Source of the DNA: Clostridiales bacterium | GTDB taxonomy: Bacteria; Bacillota; Clostridia; Oscillospirales; Oscillospiraceae | Assembly (NCBI GenBank): GCA_902363045.1 | Contig: CABIYX010000011.1 | Span: forward strand, 1-64,000 | Length of the DNA stretch: 64,000 nucleotides | Direction of reading: 5' to 3' | Part shown: piece by piece, positions 1-8,458 of the stretch | Layout of the letters: each line of letters begins with the position of its first letter | Position numbering within the stretch: the first letter of the stretch is position 1 | The notes under the pieces: model-generated | What the model was told of the DNA's origin: nothing | What the model saw: the letters and a program-made list of their open reading frames with translations, nothing else | Database searches by the model: none | Made by a program: the position numbers and the translations under genes

Positions 1-2
1 CT

Positions 3-62
3 CTCATTCTAACAGCTTTGGCAACGATGCGGAAAAAGACACGGCTGGCTGCCGTGCCTTAG
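3..62 (+). CDS. possible C-terminal tail of an upstream gene (partial)
   Basis: The third frame is open from the window edge and ends at a TAG at 60-62, giving about 19 residues rich in Leu, Ala, Lys and Arg. It could be the end of the gene before hinT. It is too short to identify, and the other frames give no better candidate. The gap to hinT is 32 bases and holds a good ribosome site (AGGGAGG) for hinT. Confidence 0.25.
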   Translation, partial: LILTALATMRKKTRLAAVP

Positions 63-94
63 ACCGTAAATACATTGTAATAGGGAGGTTTGAC

Positions 95-433
95 ATGAGC
101 GATTGTCTGTTTTGCAAGATCGCGGAGGGACAGATCCCGTCCAACAAGGTCTATGAGGATGAGGTCTGCTTCGCCTTCTATGACATCGATCCCCAGGCGC
201 CCACCCACTTTTTGGTGATTCCCAAGATGCATATCGCCTCGGTGGCGGAGGTCAGCGAGGACAACGCGGCGGTGGTGGCCCACATCTTCGCCGTGATCTC
301 CAAGGTCACCAAAGAGCTGGGCCTGGAGAGCTACCGGGTGGTGTCCAACATCGGCGAGCAGGCGGGCCAGAGTGTCCCGCACCTGCATTTCCATGTGCTG
401 TCCGGCCGGGACATGACCTGGCCTCCGGGCTGA
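95..433 (+). CDS. hinT: HIT family purine nucleoside phosphoramidase (HinT)
   Basis: A 112-residue protein of normal length for the HINT branch of the histidine triad family, which hydrolyses adenosine phosphoramidates and acyl-adenylates in the cytoplasm. The N-terminus has the Cys-x-x-Cys pair (CLFCKIA, residues 4-10) common in bacterial HinT, and the triad HLHFH sits at residues 96-100. The start has AGGGAGG about 7 bases upstream. The last 25 codons plus the stop are repeated perfectly 232 bases downstream, around a small insert, so the gene itself is intact but its 3' flank has been remodelled. Family assignment is secure; the physiological substrate is unknown. Confidence 0.95.
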   Translation: MSDCLFCKIAEGQIPSNKVYEDEVCFAFYDIDPQAPTHFLVIPKMHIASVAEVSEDNAAVVAHIFAVISKVTKELGLESYRVVSNIGEQAGQSVPHLHFHVLSGRDMTWPPG

Positions 434-477
434 GGAGCCTGCTCGCCGTACCGCCGCACCGCGGCGGCGGCGCGGAA

Positions 478-671
<194 letters not shown>

Positions 672-680
672 GTATTTCAA

Positions 681-710
681 AAACAGCCGCCAGTTTTGGC
701 GGCTGTTTTC
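681..710 (+). terminator. intrinsic terminator after hinT
   Basis: The hairpin ACAGCCGCCA / TGGCGGCTGT is followed by TTTT and preceded by an A-run, so it could work in both directions. It closes the hinT transcript. Confidence 0.85.
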
Positions 711-878
711 TCATATATTGTCAAATTGCAAAAAATATGAGAAATACACTAGATTTTTATGGTTGTATCGACTATAATAATAAAAAGGCAGTCAGAAAAC
801 CCACCACCCAAAGAATGCGGAGGGAACGCTGCCTGCTTTCTAAGCGCAGATCATTGGATACAGAAAGGATTCTCCCTT

Positions 879-2204
879 ATGGAAATACAGACGCTTCGGC
901 GCAGAGATCAGCTTCTGGTCGGCTTTACACTTTTTTCAATGTTCTTCGGTGCGGGCAACCTGATCTTTCCGCCTCAGCTGGGCGCGCAGGCCGGGATGGA
1001 CACCTGGTTCGCTATGGCCGGGCTGGCGGTCAGCGCGGTGTTTCTCCCGATTTTAGGGGTGATCGCCGTGGTGCGGGCGGGGAGCCTGACGGATTTGGCC
1101 AGCCGGGTCCATCCCGCCTTCGCGACTGTTTTCACCGTGTTGATCTATCTGTCCATTGGCCCCTGTCTGGCCATCCCCAGAACGGCCAGCACCTCCTTTG
1201 AGATGGCGGTCCCGCCCTTCCTGCCCTCGGGCACCCCCACGATGTGGTTCCAGTTTGGCTATTCCCTGCTCTTTTTCGCCGCCGCCTTCCTGGTGGCCCT
1301 TCAGCCGGAGAAGCTGACCGGACGGCTTGGCAAGTTCCTGTGCCCGATGCTGCTGCTTCTGGTGGGGGCGATGTTCGTGGGCTGTCTGGTCCATCCGGTT
1401 GGGACCTATGGGCCTGCCCTGCCGCCCTATGACCAGATCCCGGCGGTCCAGGGCTTCCTGACCGGCTATCAGACCATGGATACCATCGCGGCCCTGAATT
1501 TCGGCATCGTGATCGTGATGAACATCCGGGCCCTTGGAGTCACGGAGCAAGGCTCTGTCCTGCGCGCTACCGTGCGGGCCGGAGGGATCGCCACGGTGCT
1601 CTTCCTGGCGGTCTACTCCATGCTGGCCCATATTGGAGCCCTGTCTGGCGCGGCCTTTCCCGGCACGACCAACGGCGCGGTCACCCTGACCAATCTGGTG
1701 GGCGCCATTTTCGGGCACTGGGGGACGGTGATCCTGGCCGCGATCTTCTTTATCGCCTGCTTCAACACCTGCGTGGGGCTGATCAGCTCCTGCTCCGCCT
1801 ATTTCCACACCTTGGTTCCCAGGGTACCGGCTCCGGCGTGGGCGGCCTTCTTTGCCCTGCTCAGTATGGTCATCTCCAATGCCGGGCTGGACCAGATCCT
1901 GAAGATCTCTGTGCCCATTCTGAATATTCTCTATCCTCCGGCCATCGTGCTGATCCTGCTGTCCTTCCTGCCCCGGGGCGTCCAGCGCTTTTCCGCCATC
2001 TACCCCTTGGGGGTCGCCTTTACCAGCGTGGCCAGCATCCTGTACGCCGTCCGGGATATGGGACTGAGCATCCCGGCCCTGGACCGGCTCCTGAAGGCCG
2101 TTCCGCTGTCAGGAATGGGGCTGGGCTGGGTCCTTCCGGCCCTGGCTGGGGTGCTGCTGGGCGTCTTGGTCTCTGTGGCACTGCCACCTAAGAGGGAGGA
2201 TTGA
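879..2204 (+). CDS. brnQ: branched-chain amino acid:cation symporter, BrnQ/LivII family
   Basis: A 441-residue polytopic membrane protein that should import leucine, isoleucine and valine with Na+ or H+. The N-terminus (LLVGFTLFSMFFGAGNLIFPP, residues about 10-30) is the BrnQ signature, and roughly twelve hydrophobic segments follow. I chose the ATG at 879 because AAAGGA lies 9 bases upstream and the family signature begins there; a 40-residue upstream extension in the same frame is low-complexity and unlike the family. A TATAAT lies at 773-778 without a convincing -35. Transport ion and substrate preference are inferred from the family. Confidence 0.93.
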   Translation: MEIQTLRRRDQLLVGFTLFSMFFGAGNLIFPPQLGAQAGMDTWFAMAGLAVSAVFLPILGVIAVVRAGSLTDLASRVHPAFATVFTVLIYLSIGPCLAIPRTASTSFEMAVPPFLPSGTPTMWFQFGYSLLFFAAAFLVALQPEKLTGRLGKFLCPMLLLLVGAMFVGCLVHPVGTYGPALPPYDQIPAVQGFLTGYQTMDTIAALNFGIVIVMNIRALGVTEQGSVLRATVRAGGIATVLFLAVYSMLAHIGALSGAAFPGTTNGAVTLTNLVGAIFGHWGTVILAAIFFIACFNTCVGLISSCSAYFHTLVPRVPAPAWAAFFALLSMVISNAGLDQILKISVPILNILYPPAIVLILLSFLPRGVQRFSAIYPLGVAFTSVASILYAVRDMGLSIPALDRLLKAVPLSGMGLGWVLPALAGVLLGVLVSVALPPKRED

Positions 2205-2207
2205 CCC

Positions 2208-2236
2208 TTGCCTTTTCCGCCGAAGAGGCGTATCAT
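2208..2236 (+). promoter_or_regulatory. promoter of the thiE leader
   Basis: TTGCCT (2208-2213) and TATCAT (2231-2236) are 17 bases apart. Transcription would start near 2243, just before the riboswitch. Confidence 0.65.
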
Positions 2237-2248
2237 AAGAAAAACAAG

Positions 2249-2330
2249 ATGGGAGCTCGCAAACGGGCTGAGAGGAAGCTGTGCGCTTCGACCTGTGACC
2301 TGATTTGGGTAATGCCAACGGAGGGAGATC
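2249..2330 (+). ncRNA. TPP riboswitch (THI element)
   Basis: The conserved THI-box blocks are present in order: GGGAG, then GGGCTGAGA at 2265-2273, a variable hairpin, then ACCTGATTTGGGTAATGCCA at 2298-2317, and GGAGGGA closing the base helix. It binds thiamine pyrophosphate. The transcription terminator just downstream and thiE after it show that it controls thiamine synthesis by premature termination. Confidence 0.95.
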
Positions 2331-2346
2331 TGTGTCCGGCTGATGC

Positions 2347-2388
2347 CGCGGGCCTGTGCTCCCATGGGGAGCGCGGGCCCGCGTTTTT
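2347..2388 (+). terminator. riboswitch expression-platform terminator
   Basis: A long GC-rich hairpin (CGCGGGCC ... GGCCCGCG) followed by TTTTT lies between the TPP aptamer and thiE. It would form when TPP is bound and stop transcription before thiE. Confidence 0.88.
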
Positions 2389-2421
2389 GCTTCCACAGAG
2401 AAACAACAGGAGGATCCAGTC

Positions 2422-3063
2422 ATGAAATTGCAGGCAGAGCATTTGAAGCTGTATGCTGTGACCGACCGCAGCTGGTTGGGGGGGTGTACTCTGGCTCAAC
2501 AGGTGGAGGAGTCCCTGGCGGGAGGCGCCACGATGGTCCAGCTGCGGGAGAAGGGGATGGACCGCGAGACGCTCCGGTGGGAGGCGTTGGAGATCCGGGC
2601 GGTGTGCCGGAGGTACGGCGTCCCCTTCCTGATCAACGACGCGGCGGACCTGGCCGCGGAGGTGGGGGCGGACGGCGTCCATGTGGGCCAGCAGGATATG
2701 AGCCCCCGGCAGGCCAGGGCCATTTTGGGACCGGATGGGATCGTTGGAGTCTCTGCCCATACGGTGGAGGAGGCGAGAGCAGCCCAGGCGGAAGGTGCGG
2801 ACTATCTGGGTGTGGGGGCCGTCTTTGCCACTGGGACCAAAGAGAATACCACGCCGGTGGACTATGACACGCTGAAGGAGATCTGTGCCGCTGTGGACAT
2901 CCCGGTAGTGGCCATTGGCGGCGTAGGGCGGGACAATCTGGGCACCCTGGCAGGCAGTGGGATCCGGGGGGTGGCCGTGGTGTCTGCCCTGTATGCCCAG
3001 CCGGACGTCCGGGCCGCCGCCCGCAGCTTGCGGAGGCAGGTGGAGGAGATGCTGAGACGATGA
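2422..3063 (+). CDS. thiE: thiamine-phosphate synthase ThiE
   Basis: A 213-residue TIM-barrel enzyme that joins the thiazole phosphate and hydroxymethylpyrimidine pyrophosphate moieties to make thiamine monophosphate. Family motifs include [46 protein letters not shown] and VVAIGGV. The ATG at 2422 follows AGGAGGAT; a 22-codon upstream extension runs through the terminator hairpin and is not used. It sits directly under the TPP riboswitch and overlaps the next gene by four bases (ATGA), so the two are translationally coupled. Other thiamine genes are not in this window. Confidence 0.96.
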   Translation: MKLQAEHLKLYAVTDRSWLGGCTLAQQVEESLAGGATMVQLREKGMDRETLRWEALEIRAVCRRYGVPFLINDAADLAAEVGADGVHVGQQDMSPRQARAILGPDGIVGVSAHTVEEARAAQAEGADYLGVGAVFATGTKENTTPVDYDTLKEICAAVDIPVVAIGGVGRDNLGTLAGSGIRGVAVVSALYAQPDVRAAARSLRRQVEEMLRR

Positions 3064-3761
3064 GGATCGACGGCGCAGTCTTTGACCTGGACGGCACCCT
3101 GACCGACTCCATGTACATCTGGAATGAGGCTCCGAAGGCCCTGGTCCGGCGCTTCGGCGGGACGCCGCCGGAGGATCTGGCGGAGCAGCTGAAGGAGATG
3201 GGCCGGCTGGAGGCGTCAGAGTATATGATAAAAACCTTCCGCCTGCCCTGCGCGCCCCAGCAGATCATGGACGGGGTGAATGAGCTGGTCACCGAGGCCT
3301 ATCGGGAGCGGGTCCCCGCCAAGCCCGGCGCGGCTGCCCTTCTGGACCGGCTGAGACGGTTGGGGGTGCCCTGTGGGATCGCCACGGCCAGCGAGGCCTT
3401 TCAGGCCCGGGACGCCATGGTCCGGCTGGGTCTTTGGGATCATTTTCTGTTTGCCTTCAGCGCCCTTCAGTACGGTTCCAAGACCGGGCCGGGGCTCTAT
3501 TTGGCCGCCGCCCGAAGCCTGGGCGCGGCTCCGGAGCACACTCTGGTGTTTGAGGATGCCCTCCACGCCGCCCGAACCGCCCGGGAGGCTGGCTTCCTGG
3601 TGGCCGGGGTGTGGGACACATCGGCAGAGAAGGATCAGGACGGGCTGCGGCAGTGTTGTCATTGGTACCTGCCCCGGCTGGATGATCCAGAATTTCTGGC
3701 AGAACTGGAGCGGCTGTGCTCCGGGAAGAAAAAAGTCGAAGAAATTGAAAATAACAGTTGA
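3060..3761 (+). CDS. HAD family hydrolase, beta-phosphoglucomutase-like (subfamily IA)
   Basis: A 233-residue haloacid dehalogenase-type phosphatase. Motif I is FDLDGTLTDS near residue 8, with both catalytic aspartates. The Thr/Ser motif is IATAS, the conserved Lys is in YGSKTGPGLY, and the acidic motif is VFEDALHAARTA. A helical cap lies between motifs I and II. The ATGA overlap with thiE and shared riboswitch control suggest a role in thiamine metabolism, for example removal of a phosphate from a thiamine intermediate, but this is inferred from context only. The stop codon lies inside the -35 box of the tRNA-Gly promoter. Confidence 0.85.
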   Translation: MRIDGAVFDLDGTLTDSMYIWNEAPKALVRRFGGTPPEDLAEQLKEMGRLEASEYMIKTFRLPCAPQQIMDGVNELVTEAYRERVPAKPGAAALLDRLRRLGVPCGIATASEAFQARDAMVRLGLWDHFLFAFSALQYGSKTGPGLYLAAARSLGAAPEHTLVFEDALHAARTAREAGFLVAGVWDTSAEKDQDGLRQCCHWYLPRLDDPEFLAELERLCSGKKKVEEIENNS

Positions 3762-3786
3762 CAGCAGGGAAAAAATCTGCTAATAT
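3758..3786 (+). promoter_or_regulatory. tRNA-Gly promoter
   Basis: A consensus -35 TTGACA (3758-3763), a 17-base spacer and -10 TAATAT (3781-3786). The -35 overlaps the stop codon of the HAD gene. The tRNA-Ser at 44.7 kb has the same -35/-10 pair. Confidence 0.75.
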
Positions 3787-3799
3787 AAACCCTGTTGTT

Positions 3800-3875
3800 G
3801 CGAGTGTAGCTCATCTGGTAGAGCGCCACCTTGCCAAGGTGGAGGTAGCGAGTTCGAGCCTCGTCACTCGCTCCA
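3800..3875 (+). tRNA. tRNA-Gly (GCC)
   Basis: A 76-nt cloverleaf with acceptor stem GCGAGTG / CACTCGC, anticodon stem CCACC / GGTGG with loop TTGCCAA (anticodon GCC), T-loop TTCGAGC and an encoded CCA end. A terminator follows immediately. Confidence 0.97.
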
Positions 3876-3912
3876 AAAAAATAACCACACCAAAAGGTGT
3901 GGTTATTTTTTT
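3875..3912 (+). terminator. terminator after tRNA-Gly
   Basis: The hairpin AATAACCACACC / GGTGTGGTTATT is flanked by an A-run and followed by a T-run, starting at the last base of the tRNA. Confidence 0.92.
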
Positions 3913-3930
3913 GGATGCCTCGAGAGATCA

Positions 3931-4000
3931 AAATGCTCGGGCGAAGTGAATTCGCCCTGCGCCAAGGTTTCCGCCTGGGGCGGAAACGCTTGTGCGGCGC
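3931..4000 (+). repeat. two-hairpin repeat, copy B
   Basis: AAATGCT, hairpin 1 (GGGCGAA / TTCGCCC, loop GTGAA), linker TGCGCCAAG, hairpin 2 (GTTTCCGCC / GGCGGAAAC), and the closing GCTTGTGCGGCGC. It begins 19 bases after the tRNA-Gly terminator. The 3' end can pair with the linker (TGCGC with GCGCA, CAAG with CTTG). Confidence 0.88.
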
Positions 4001-4086
4001 AAAGGCGCCGCCGGCCAGAGGGCCGGTAGGGTTTGTCTGCTGAAAGTCTCGCGGACTTGGGCAGATCCATTTGAAGCGGCCTTTGC

Positions 4087-4122
4087 AAAAAAAGCCATGA
4101 CCTGGGGGTCATGGCTTTCTTT
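4087..4122 (-). terminator. bidirectional terminator of the PBP-RodA operon
   Basis: GCCATGACC / GGTCATGGC with a T-run on both strands. It serves the minus-strand cell-wall genes and sits between repeat copies B and C. Confidence 0.85.
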
Positions 4123-4160
4123 CTAGGCTCCGGCCGCTTTGTGGCCTGCATCCCTTGGAA

Positions 4161-4233
4161 TTTCAATGCTCGGGCGAAGTAAATTCGCCCTGCGCCAAGG
4201 TTTCCGCCTGGGGCGGAAACGCTTGTGCGGCGC
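4161..4233 (+). repeat. two-hairpin repeat, copy C
   Basis: Nearly identical to copy B, with one difference in the loop of hairpin 1 (GTAAA). It lies between the bidirectional terminator at 4087-4122 and the 3' end of the penicillin-binding protein gene, so it falls in that gene's 3' untranslated region on the opposite strand. Confidence 0.88.
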
Positions 4234-4290
4234 AAGGTGTCCGCTGTGTCAGCAGGGCCGGCAGACAGCGCCTCCGGCGGTCGTTCAGGG

Positions 4291-5661
4291 TCAATATCCG
4301 TTGACCAGAGCGTCCAGCACCTGGGCGGCCACATTTCCTGCCGCGCCCGCGCCGCTGCCGCCCTCCTCCACCACCACGGCGAAGGCGTAGGGGAAATCCT
4401 GTTCCCGCAGAAAGCCGGTGAACCAGGAGCTGGGCTGTTTGCCGCCCCCTACCTCGGCGGTGCCCGATTTGGCGCAGAGATCCATGTTGGGGAAGCGGTC
4501 CGCGCCATAGGTCTGTACCACGTTCTGGGCCATCATATCGGCCAGCACCTGGGCGGTATCCGCCTGGATCAGCTGACTGGTGCGGTGGGGGAAATGGAGG
4601 GAGAGGTGGGGGAAACCGCCCTCGGTTTTCAGCACCAGCTCGGGGACGGCGGCCTTTCCGCCATTGGCTACTCCGCCCATCCATACCATCAGGGCACAGG
4701 GGTTGACCAGGTCGTGGTACTGGCCCACGCCGGCCCAGCCCAGCTGGCCGGAGGTTGCCCCATCCAGCTCCACACTGCCGGCAGCGGTGGGGATGCCGCT
4801 GACGGAGTAGCGGTCCAGCAGGCCCGCCTGTTTTGCGTACTGGGTGATGGTCTCCGCGCCCAGCTCGTCAGCCAGCTGGGCAAATACGCCGTTGCAGGAG
4901 CTGGCGAAGGCGTCGTTGATGTCCATCTCACCGTGGGCGAAGGGGCAGGTAATGGTCTCCCCGCCCACAACGGTGGAGCCGGTGCAGGTGAAGGTGCGCT
5001 GGAACAGATCGGGGATCTGCTCCAGGGCGGCGGTGAGAGTGACCGTCTTAAAGACGGAGCCGGGAGTGAAAGTGCTGGACAGGAAGCGGTTGAGATATAC
5101 CCCCTCATAGCGGGGATCCCCGTCCTGGATCTCGGGGGGATCGGCGGGGTCAAAGGTGGGGGCGGAGACCATACAGAGGACCTCGCCTGTCTTGTAGTTA
5201 TAGACGCCCACCGCCCCCTTGCGGCCGTTGAGGGCCTGATAGGCGATGTAATTCAGCCGGGCGTCCAGAGTGAGATAGAGGTCGTTCCCCTGCCCGAAGG
5301 GGTTGTCCGCCCCGGTGAGGAGGTTATAGCCGGAGAGCTGGTCCGCGAAGGCGACCAGGGCGCCGGTGCCGATGGCGCCGTTTGGATCGCCTACGGCGTG
5401 GAGCGTGGCCTTCCGGACGGTGGCATTGGAGTAGTAGCGCCGCTGGCCGGACTCGTCCACCCAGGAGAGCACATCTCCATCCCGGTCCAGCACCCGGCCC
5501 ACAGATAACTGCCCCTGGCTGTTGTACAGGTGGCGGTTGGCGGCGAAGGAGGCCCAGTCGCCCCCGTCCAGAACGAACCGGACCAGGAACAGGGCCAGGC
5601 CCAGCAGCAGGAACAGGGTGAGGGCCAGACAGATCACCGTACGCTTTTCAATCTTTTTCAC
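4291..5661 (-). CDS. penicillin-binding protein, class B-like transpeptidase
   Basis: A 456-residue protein with one N-terminal membrane helix (residues about 8-29) and a periplasm-facing transpeptidase domain that cross-links peptidoglycan. The catalytic SxxK is SVFK (S202, K205), SxN is SCN (S255-N257), and the KSGT triad begins at K398. A long dimerisation segment typical of large class B PBPs is reduced. I chose the GTG at 5661 because AGGAGG lies 5 bases upstream; an in-frame GTG at 5682 has no ribosome site. The start overlaps the end of the FHA-RodA gene by 14 bases, so glycosyltransferase and transpeptidase are coupled as a SEDS-bPBP pair. Confidence 0.92.
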   Translation of the reverse strand: MKKIEKRTVICLALTLFLLLGLALFLVRFVLDGGDWASFAANRHLYNSQGQLSVGRVLDRDGDVLSWVDESGQRRYYSNATVRKATLHAVGDPNGAIGTGALVAFADQLSGYNLLTGADNPFGQGNDLYLTLDARLNYIAYQALNGRKGAVGVYNYKTGEVLCMVSAPTFDPADPPEIQDGDPRYEGVYLNRFLSSTFTPGSVFKTVTLTAALEQIPDLFQRTFTCTGSTVVGGETITCPFAHGEMDINDAFASSCNGVFAQLADELGAETITQYAKQAGLLDRYSVSGIPTAAGSVELDGATSGQLGWAGVGQYHDLVNPCALMVWMGGVANGGKAAVPELVLKTEGGFPHLSLHFPHRTSQLIQADTAQVLADMMAQNVVQTYGADRFPNMDLCAKSGTAEVGGGKQPSSWFTGFLREQDFPYAFAVVVEEGGSGAGAAGNVAAQVLDALVNGY

Positions 5662-7456
5662 CAAAAACCTCCTTTTGGACACGACCGCCCTTGGCGGGGA
5701 TCAGATTGCCCAGCCAGCTGGCGCTGTGGCGGTCCTGGGGACGGATGGCGAAGCTGGCGTTGCTGCGGGTGTCCGCCGCCTTGAGGAAGGCCAGCAGGGT
5801 CCAGGAGGACAGCATGGACGAGCCGCCATTGGATACAAAGGGGAACGTGACCCCGGTGAGAGGCAGGATGTCCACCGAGCCCAGTACGTTCAGGGTGGTC
5901 TGAAAGACCAGAAGGCTGGTTGCGGCGCAGGCGGCGATGGTGTAAAAGCTGGACCGCCCCGCCCGGCAGCTGCGCACCGCGAAGACGGCCAGGGCTACGA
6001 TGCACAGCACCGCCAGCACCGCGATGATCAGTCCCCACTCCTCACACAGCATTCCAAACACCAGATCGGTGTCCGCCGCAGGGACCCGGTGGAGCCAGCC
6101 CTCGCCGGGCCCCACCCCGATCAGGCCGCCGGAGGCCGCCGCCGACATGGTGCGGGTCTGCTGGAAGCCGCCGTCGGAGGCCTGCTCCCAGGCGTGCCCC
6201 CAGGCGGCGAAGCGCCGCAGGATATAGGGCTTGACAGTGACCAGCATCAGCCCGCCGAACACCGCGCCGCCGCAGATCAGGGAGAGAGTGGCGAAGTCGC
6301 CGGAGCGGAGGTAGGCGATGACCAGAAAGGTGACAAAGAAGATGGCGGCGGTGCCGAAGTCGCTCATCAGAGCCAGACAGCCCATACATACCCCGGTGAG
6401 CAGGATGAACAGCCCCAGGTTCCGTTTGCGGAACAGGCGCTCCAGGGTGGCCGCTCCGGCGAAGATGTAGCAGGGCTTGGCCAGCTCCGAGGGCTGGAAG
6501 GAGAAGCCGAACAGGCTGATCCAGTTGGCCGCGCCGTACTTGACGTGTCCGGCGATGAGGGACAGGGAGAGCAGCGCGATGGCTCCCGCCGCCATGAGCC
6601 ATCGGATCCTCCGAACCCGCTCCAGATCCCGGAGAAAGACCCCGGTGACCAGGAACAGGACGATGCCCAGCAGGATGGCCAGCAGCTGCTTGGGAACGGC
6701 GGAGGGGGCGGAGGAGGCGGTGACCGCCAGACACAGGGTAGAGAGGAAAAAGGCGATGGTCTCCATCTCAAAGCCGGTGCGCCCCATGCTCCGCAGGACA
6801 AGACAGTAGATCCACATCACCGCGGTCAGACACAGAAAGGCCCCCGGGATCAGCAGGGCGTGGAGCCCTTCCTCAAAGAGCAGGAACTGGAGCCCGGCGA
6901 GCACCTGGAACAGGGTGAGCAGGACCAGGGAGCCCCAGGGGGAGACGGGACGCTGGGCGGCGCGGCGGCGGCGCTCGGTCTCCTGATCGGAGACAGGGAG
7001 AAGCACGGTCTCCACGCCTCCCAGGCCGAGCACATCCCCCAGGGCGATGTGGGCGCCGCCGGCTCCCACAGGAGTTCCGTTGACGGTGGTGCCGCTTTTA
7101 GAGTCCAGGTCGTACACGGTCCACTGGTCATCCGCTCCGCGGATGAGGGCGGCGTGCTGCCGGGAGACCACGGGGTAGTTGAGCAGCACATCAGAGGCGG
7201 AGCCGCGGCCCAGAATATTCTCCCAGTGGGTCAGGGGCTCCGCGGCCCCGTTGGGCAGAGAGAGGTAGGCCCATACCTCCGGCTTGGGAGAGGCCTTGAC
7301 CAAACCGCGGATGATCCGCGCCAGCATCAGGACAGCCAGAACAGGAAAAAGAAAGCGAAGGATCAGCGTGTACCAGGCAAACAGGACCGGGTATGCCTGC
7401 GGCAGCTGCCGCAGGGCGTCCAGGCCTGCCTGGAGGGAAGTGGTCAGATCAGACAA
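5648..7456 (-). CDS. FHA domain fused to FtsW/RodA/SpoVE family peptidoglycan polymerase
   Basis: A 602-residue protein. Residues 25-48 form a first membrane helix. Residues about 80-155 form an FHA phosphothreonine-binding domain with the expected Gly83-Arg84, Ser98-Arg-Gln-His101 and Asn126. Residues about 175-590 are a SEDS polymerase with ten or so helices and the family segments FQPSELAKP, DFGTA, GLIGVGPGEG and the ADTDLVF loop. The start is TTG with AAAGGAGG 6 bases before it. The FHA domain suggests control by a Ser/Thr kinase such as PknB, not seen here. Whether it serves elongation, division or sporulation cannot be told. Confidence 0.92.
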   Translation of the reverse strand: MSDLTTSLQAGLDALRQLPQAYPVLFAWYTLILRFLFPVLAVLMLARIIRGLVKASPKPEVWAYLSLPNGAAEPLTHWENILGRGSASDVLLNYPVVSRQHAALIRGADDQWTVYDLDSKSGTTVNGTPVGAGGAHIALGDVLGLGGVETVLLPVSDQETERRRRAAQRPVSPWGSLVLLTLFQVLAGLQFLLFEEGLHALLIPGAFLCLTAVMWIYCLVLRSMGRTGFEMETIAFFLSTLCLAVTASSAPSAVPKQLLAILLGIVLFLVTGVFLRDLERVRRIRWLMAAGAIALLSLSLIAGHVKYGAANWISLFGFSFQPSELAKPCYIFAGAATLERLFRKRNLGLFILLTGVCMGCLALMSDFGTAAIFFVTFLVIAYLRSGDFATLSLICGGAVFGGLMLVTVKPYILRRFAAWGHAWEQASDGGFQQTRTMSAAASGGLIGVGPGEGWLHRVPAADTDLVFGMLCEEWGLIIAVLAVLCIVALAVFAVRSCRAGRSSFYTIAACAATSLLVFQTTLNVLGSVDILPLTGVTFPFVSNGGSSMLSSWTLLAFLKAADTRSNASFAIRPQDRHSASWLGNLIPAKGGRVQKEVFGEKD

Positions 7457-7791
7457 GGCGGCCTCCTTTCAAGTAAAACGAAGATGGTCGGCAGGGTCGT
7501 TATCAGGATACTACAAGCGCCCCGTCCGCACAAGAGCGCTTTTGCACAAAACAGAGGCACAAGCAAAAAATAAACAGGCCATGGGAGGGGCTGGGACGTG
7601 CGGAGGGCTGGTTTGGATGGGAGCGGCCGGTTCAACCAGAAAATAAAAAAAGACCGTCCTCTTTTGGCGGAAAGAGGACGGACGGTATATCCGGAGCAAA
7701 AAGGAAGGGCAGTCAGGAGAGAGGACTGGAAGAAGGCTGCTCCGGAAAATTGGGGGCGCCTGGAAGAAGTGAGGGCTCCCAAGGCGCCGCG
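7457..7791. other. intergenic region with terminator only
   Basis: These 335 bases separate the FHA-RodA gene from the next minus-strand gene. Apart from the terminator at 7643-7682 and the FHA-RodA ribosome site I see no gene or clear promoter. Confidence 0.5.
7643..7682 (-). terminator. terminator of the PH-like membrane protein gene
   Basis: On the minus strand CCGTCCTCTTT / AAGAGGACGG is followed by TCTTTTTTT. Confidence 0.88.
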
Positions 7792-8349
7792 TCAGGCAAT
7801 GTAGTGCAGAAGCTGCTCGGGGTGGCTGACATGGTAGAACAGCATCCCCAGCATATCATTCTGGCTGCTGCTCTCCCGGATGCCCAGCACCGCGTTGGAG
7901 CGGCTGTTTCCGCTCCCACAGCCCACGGCCTCGCCGAAGCACAGGTTGCCGCAGTCGCGGTCCCGTCCCTCCACAGAGACAGCGGGCTTCTGCTCCAGGG
8001 GAATGTACATCAGGTCATCCTTCACCAGGGCGATCACACGCCGGTCGGTGATGGCATAGAGCGTATTTTTTTCCAGACAGAGCTTGTCCAGCAGAGGACG
8101 GAGGGAGAGCATGGCGGGGAGAAAGGCCACCACCACCAGCATAACGAACCAGTCGGCTCCGCCCCGCTGGGTGCTGTCCAGGGCGGGGAGAAGATAAAAC
8201 AGGGCCAGCAGCACAGCGGCTCCGGACAACAGCCAGGTGACAAAAAAGGTGTTCCGCTCGGGACACTGCATCAGCTTGAAGGGACTGGGCCGGCCGGTCC
8301 AGCGGACCTGCTCGCCATCCATCAGGATCTCATGTAACCGCTGCTCCAT
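7792..8349 (-). CDS. membrane protein with bacterial PH-like domain, function unknown
   Basis: A 185-residue protein with an amphipathic N-terminus (MDGEQVRWTGRPSP), two hydrophobic helices at about residues 38-55 and 66-82, then a C-terminal segment beginning NTLYAITDRRVIALV. The ITxxR segment is typical of bacterial PH-like domains. The C-terminal half has four cysteines near residues 133-145. The start has GAGGAG 11 bases upstream. It is a single-gene unit with its own extended -10 promoter and terminator. No specific function can be given. Confidence 0.75.
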   Translation of the reverse strand: MEQRLHEILMDGEQVRWTGRPSPFKLMQCPERNTFFVTWLLSGAAVLLALFYLLPALDSTQRGGADWFVMLVVVAFLPAMLSLRPLLDKLCLEKNTLYAITDRRVIALVKDDLMYIPLEQKPAVSVEGRDRDCGNLCFGEAVGCGSGNSRSNAVLGIRESSSQNDMLGMLFYHVSHPEQLLHYIA

Positions 8350-8449
8350 GGGAAATCAGGCTCCTCTCCGTGTCTGCTTTGTCCCGCTTCTGTCCCGTGA
8401 CCCGGGAGACCGGGCCGTGGCCGAAGGGGGAACTGCTTTCGTTGTTTTG

Positions 8450-8458
8450 ATTATAGCA
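8450..8458 (-). promoter_or_regulatory. extended -10 promoter for the PH-like gene
   Basis: On the minus strand TGCTATAAT forms an extended -10 about 100 bases before the start codon. No good -35 is visible. Confidence 0.5.

Noticed and set aside
5522..7573. A 683-codon plus-strand frame over FHA-RodA and PBP
   Set aside because: Gln/Gly/Asp-rich shadow. The minus-strand proteins have catalytic motifs.
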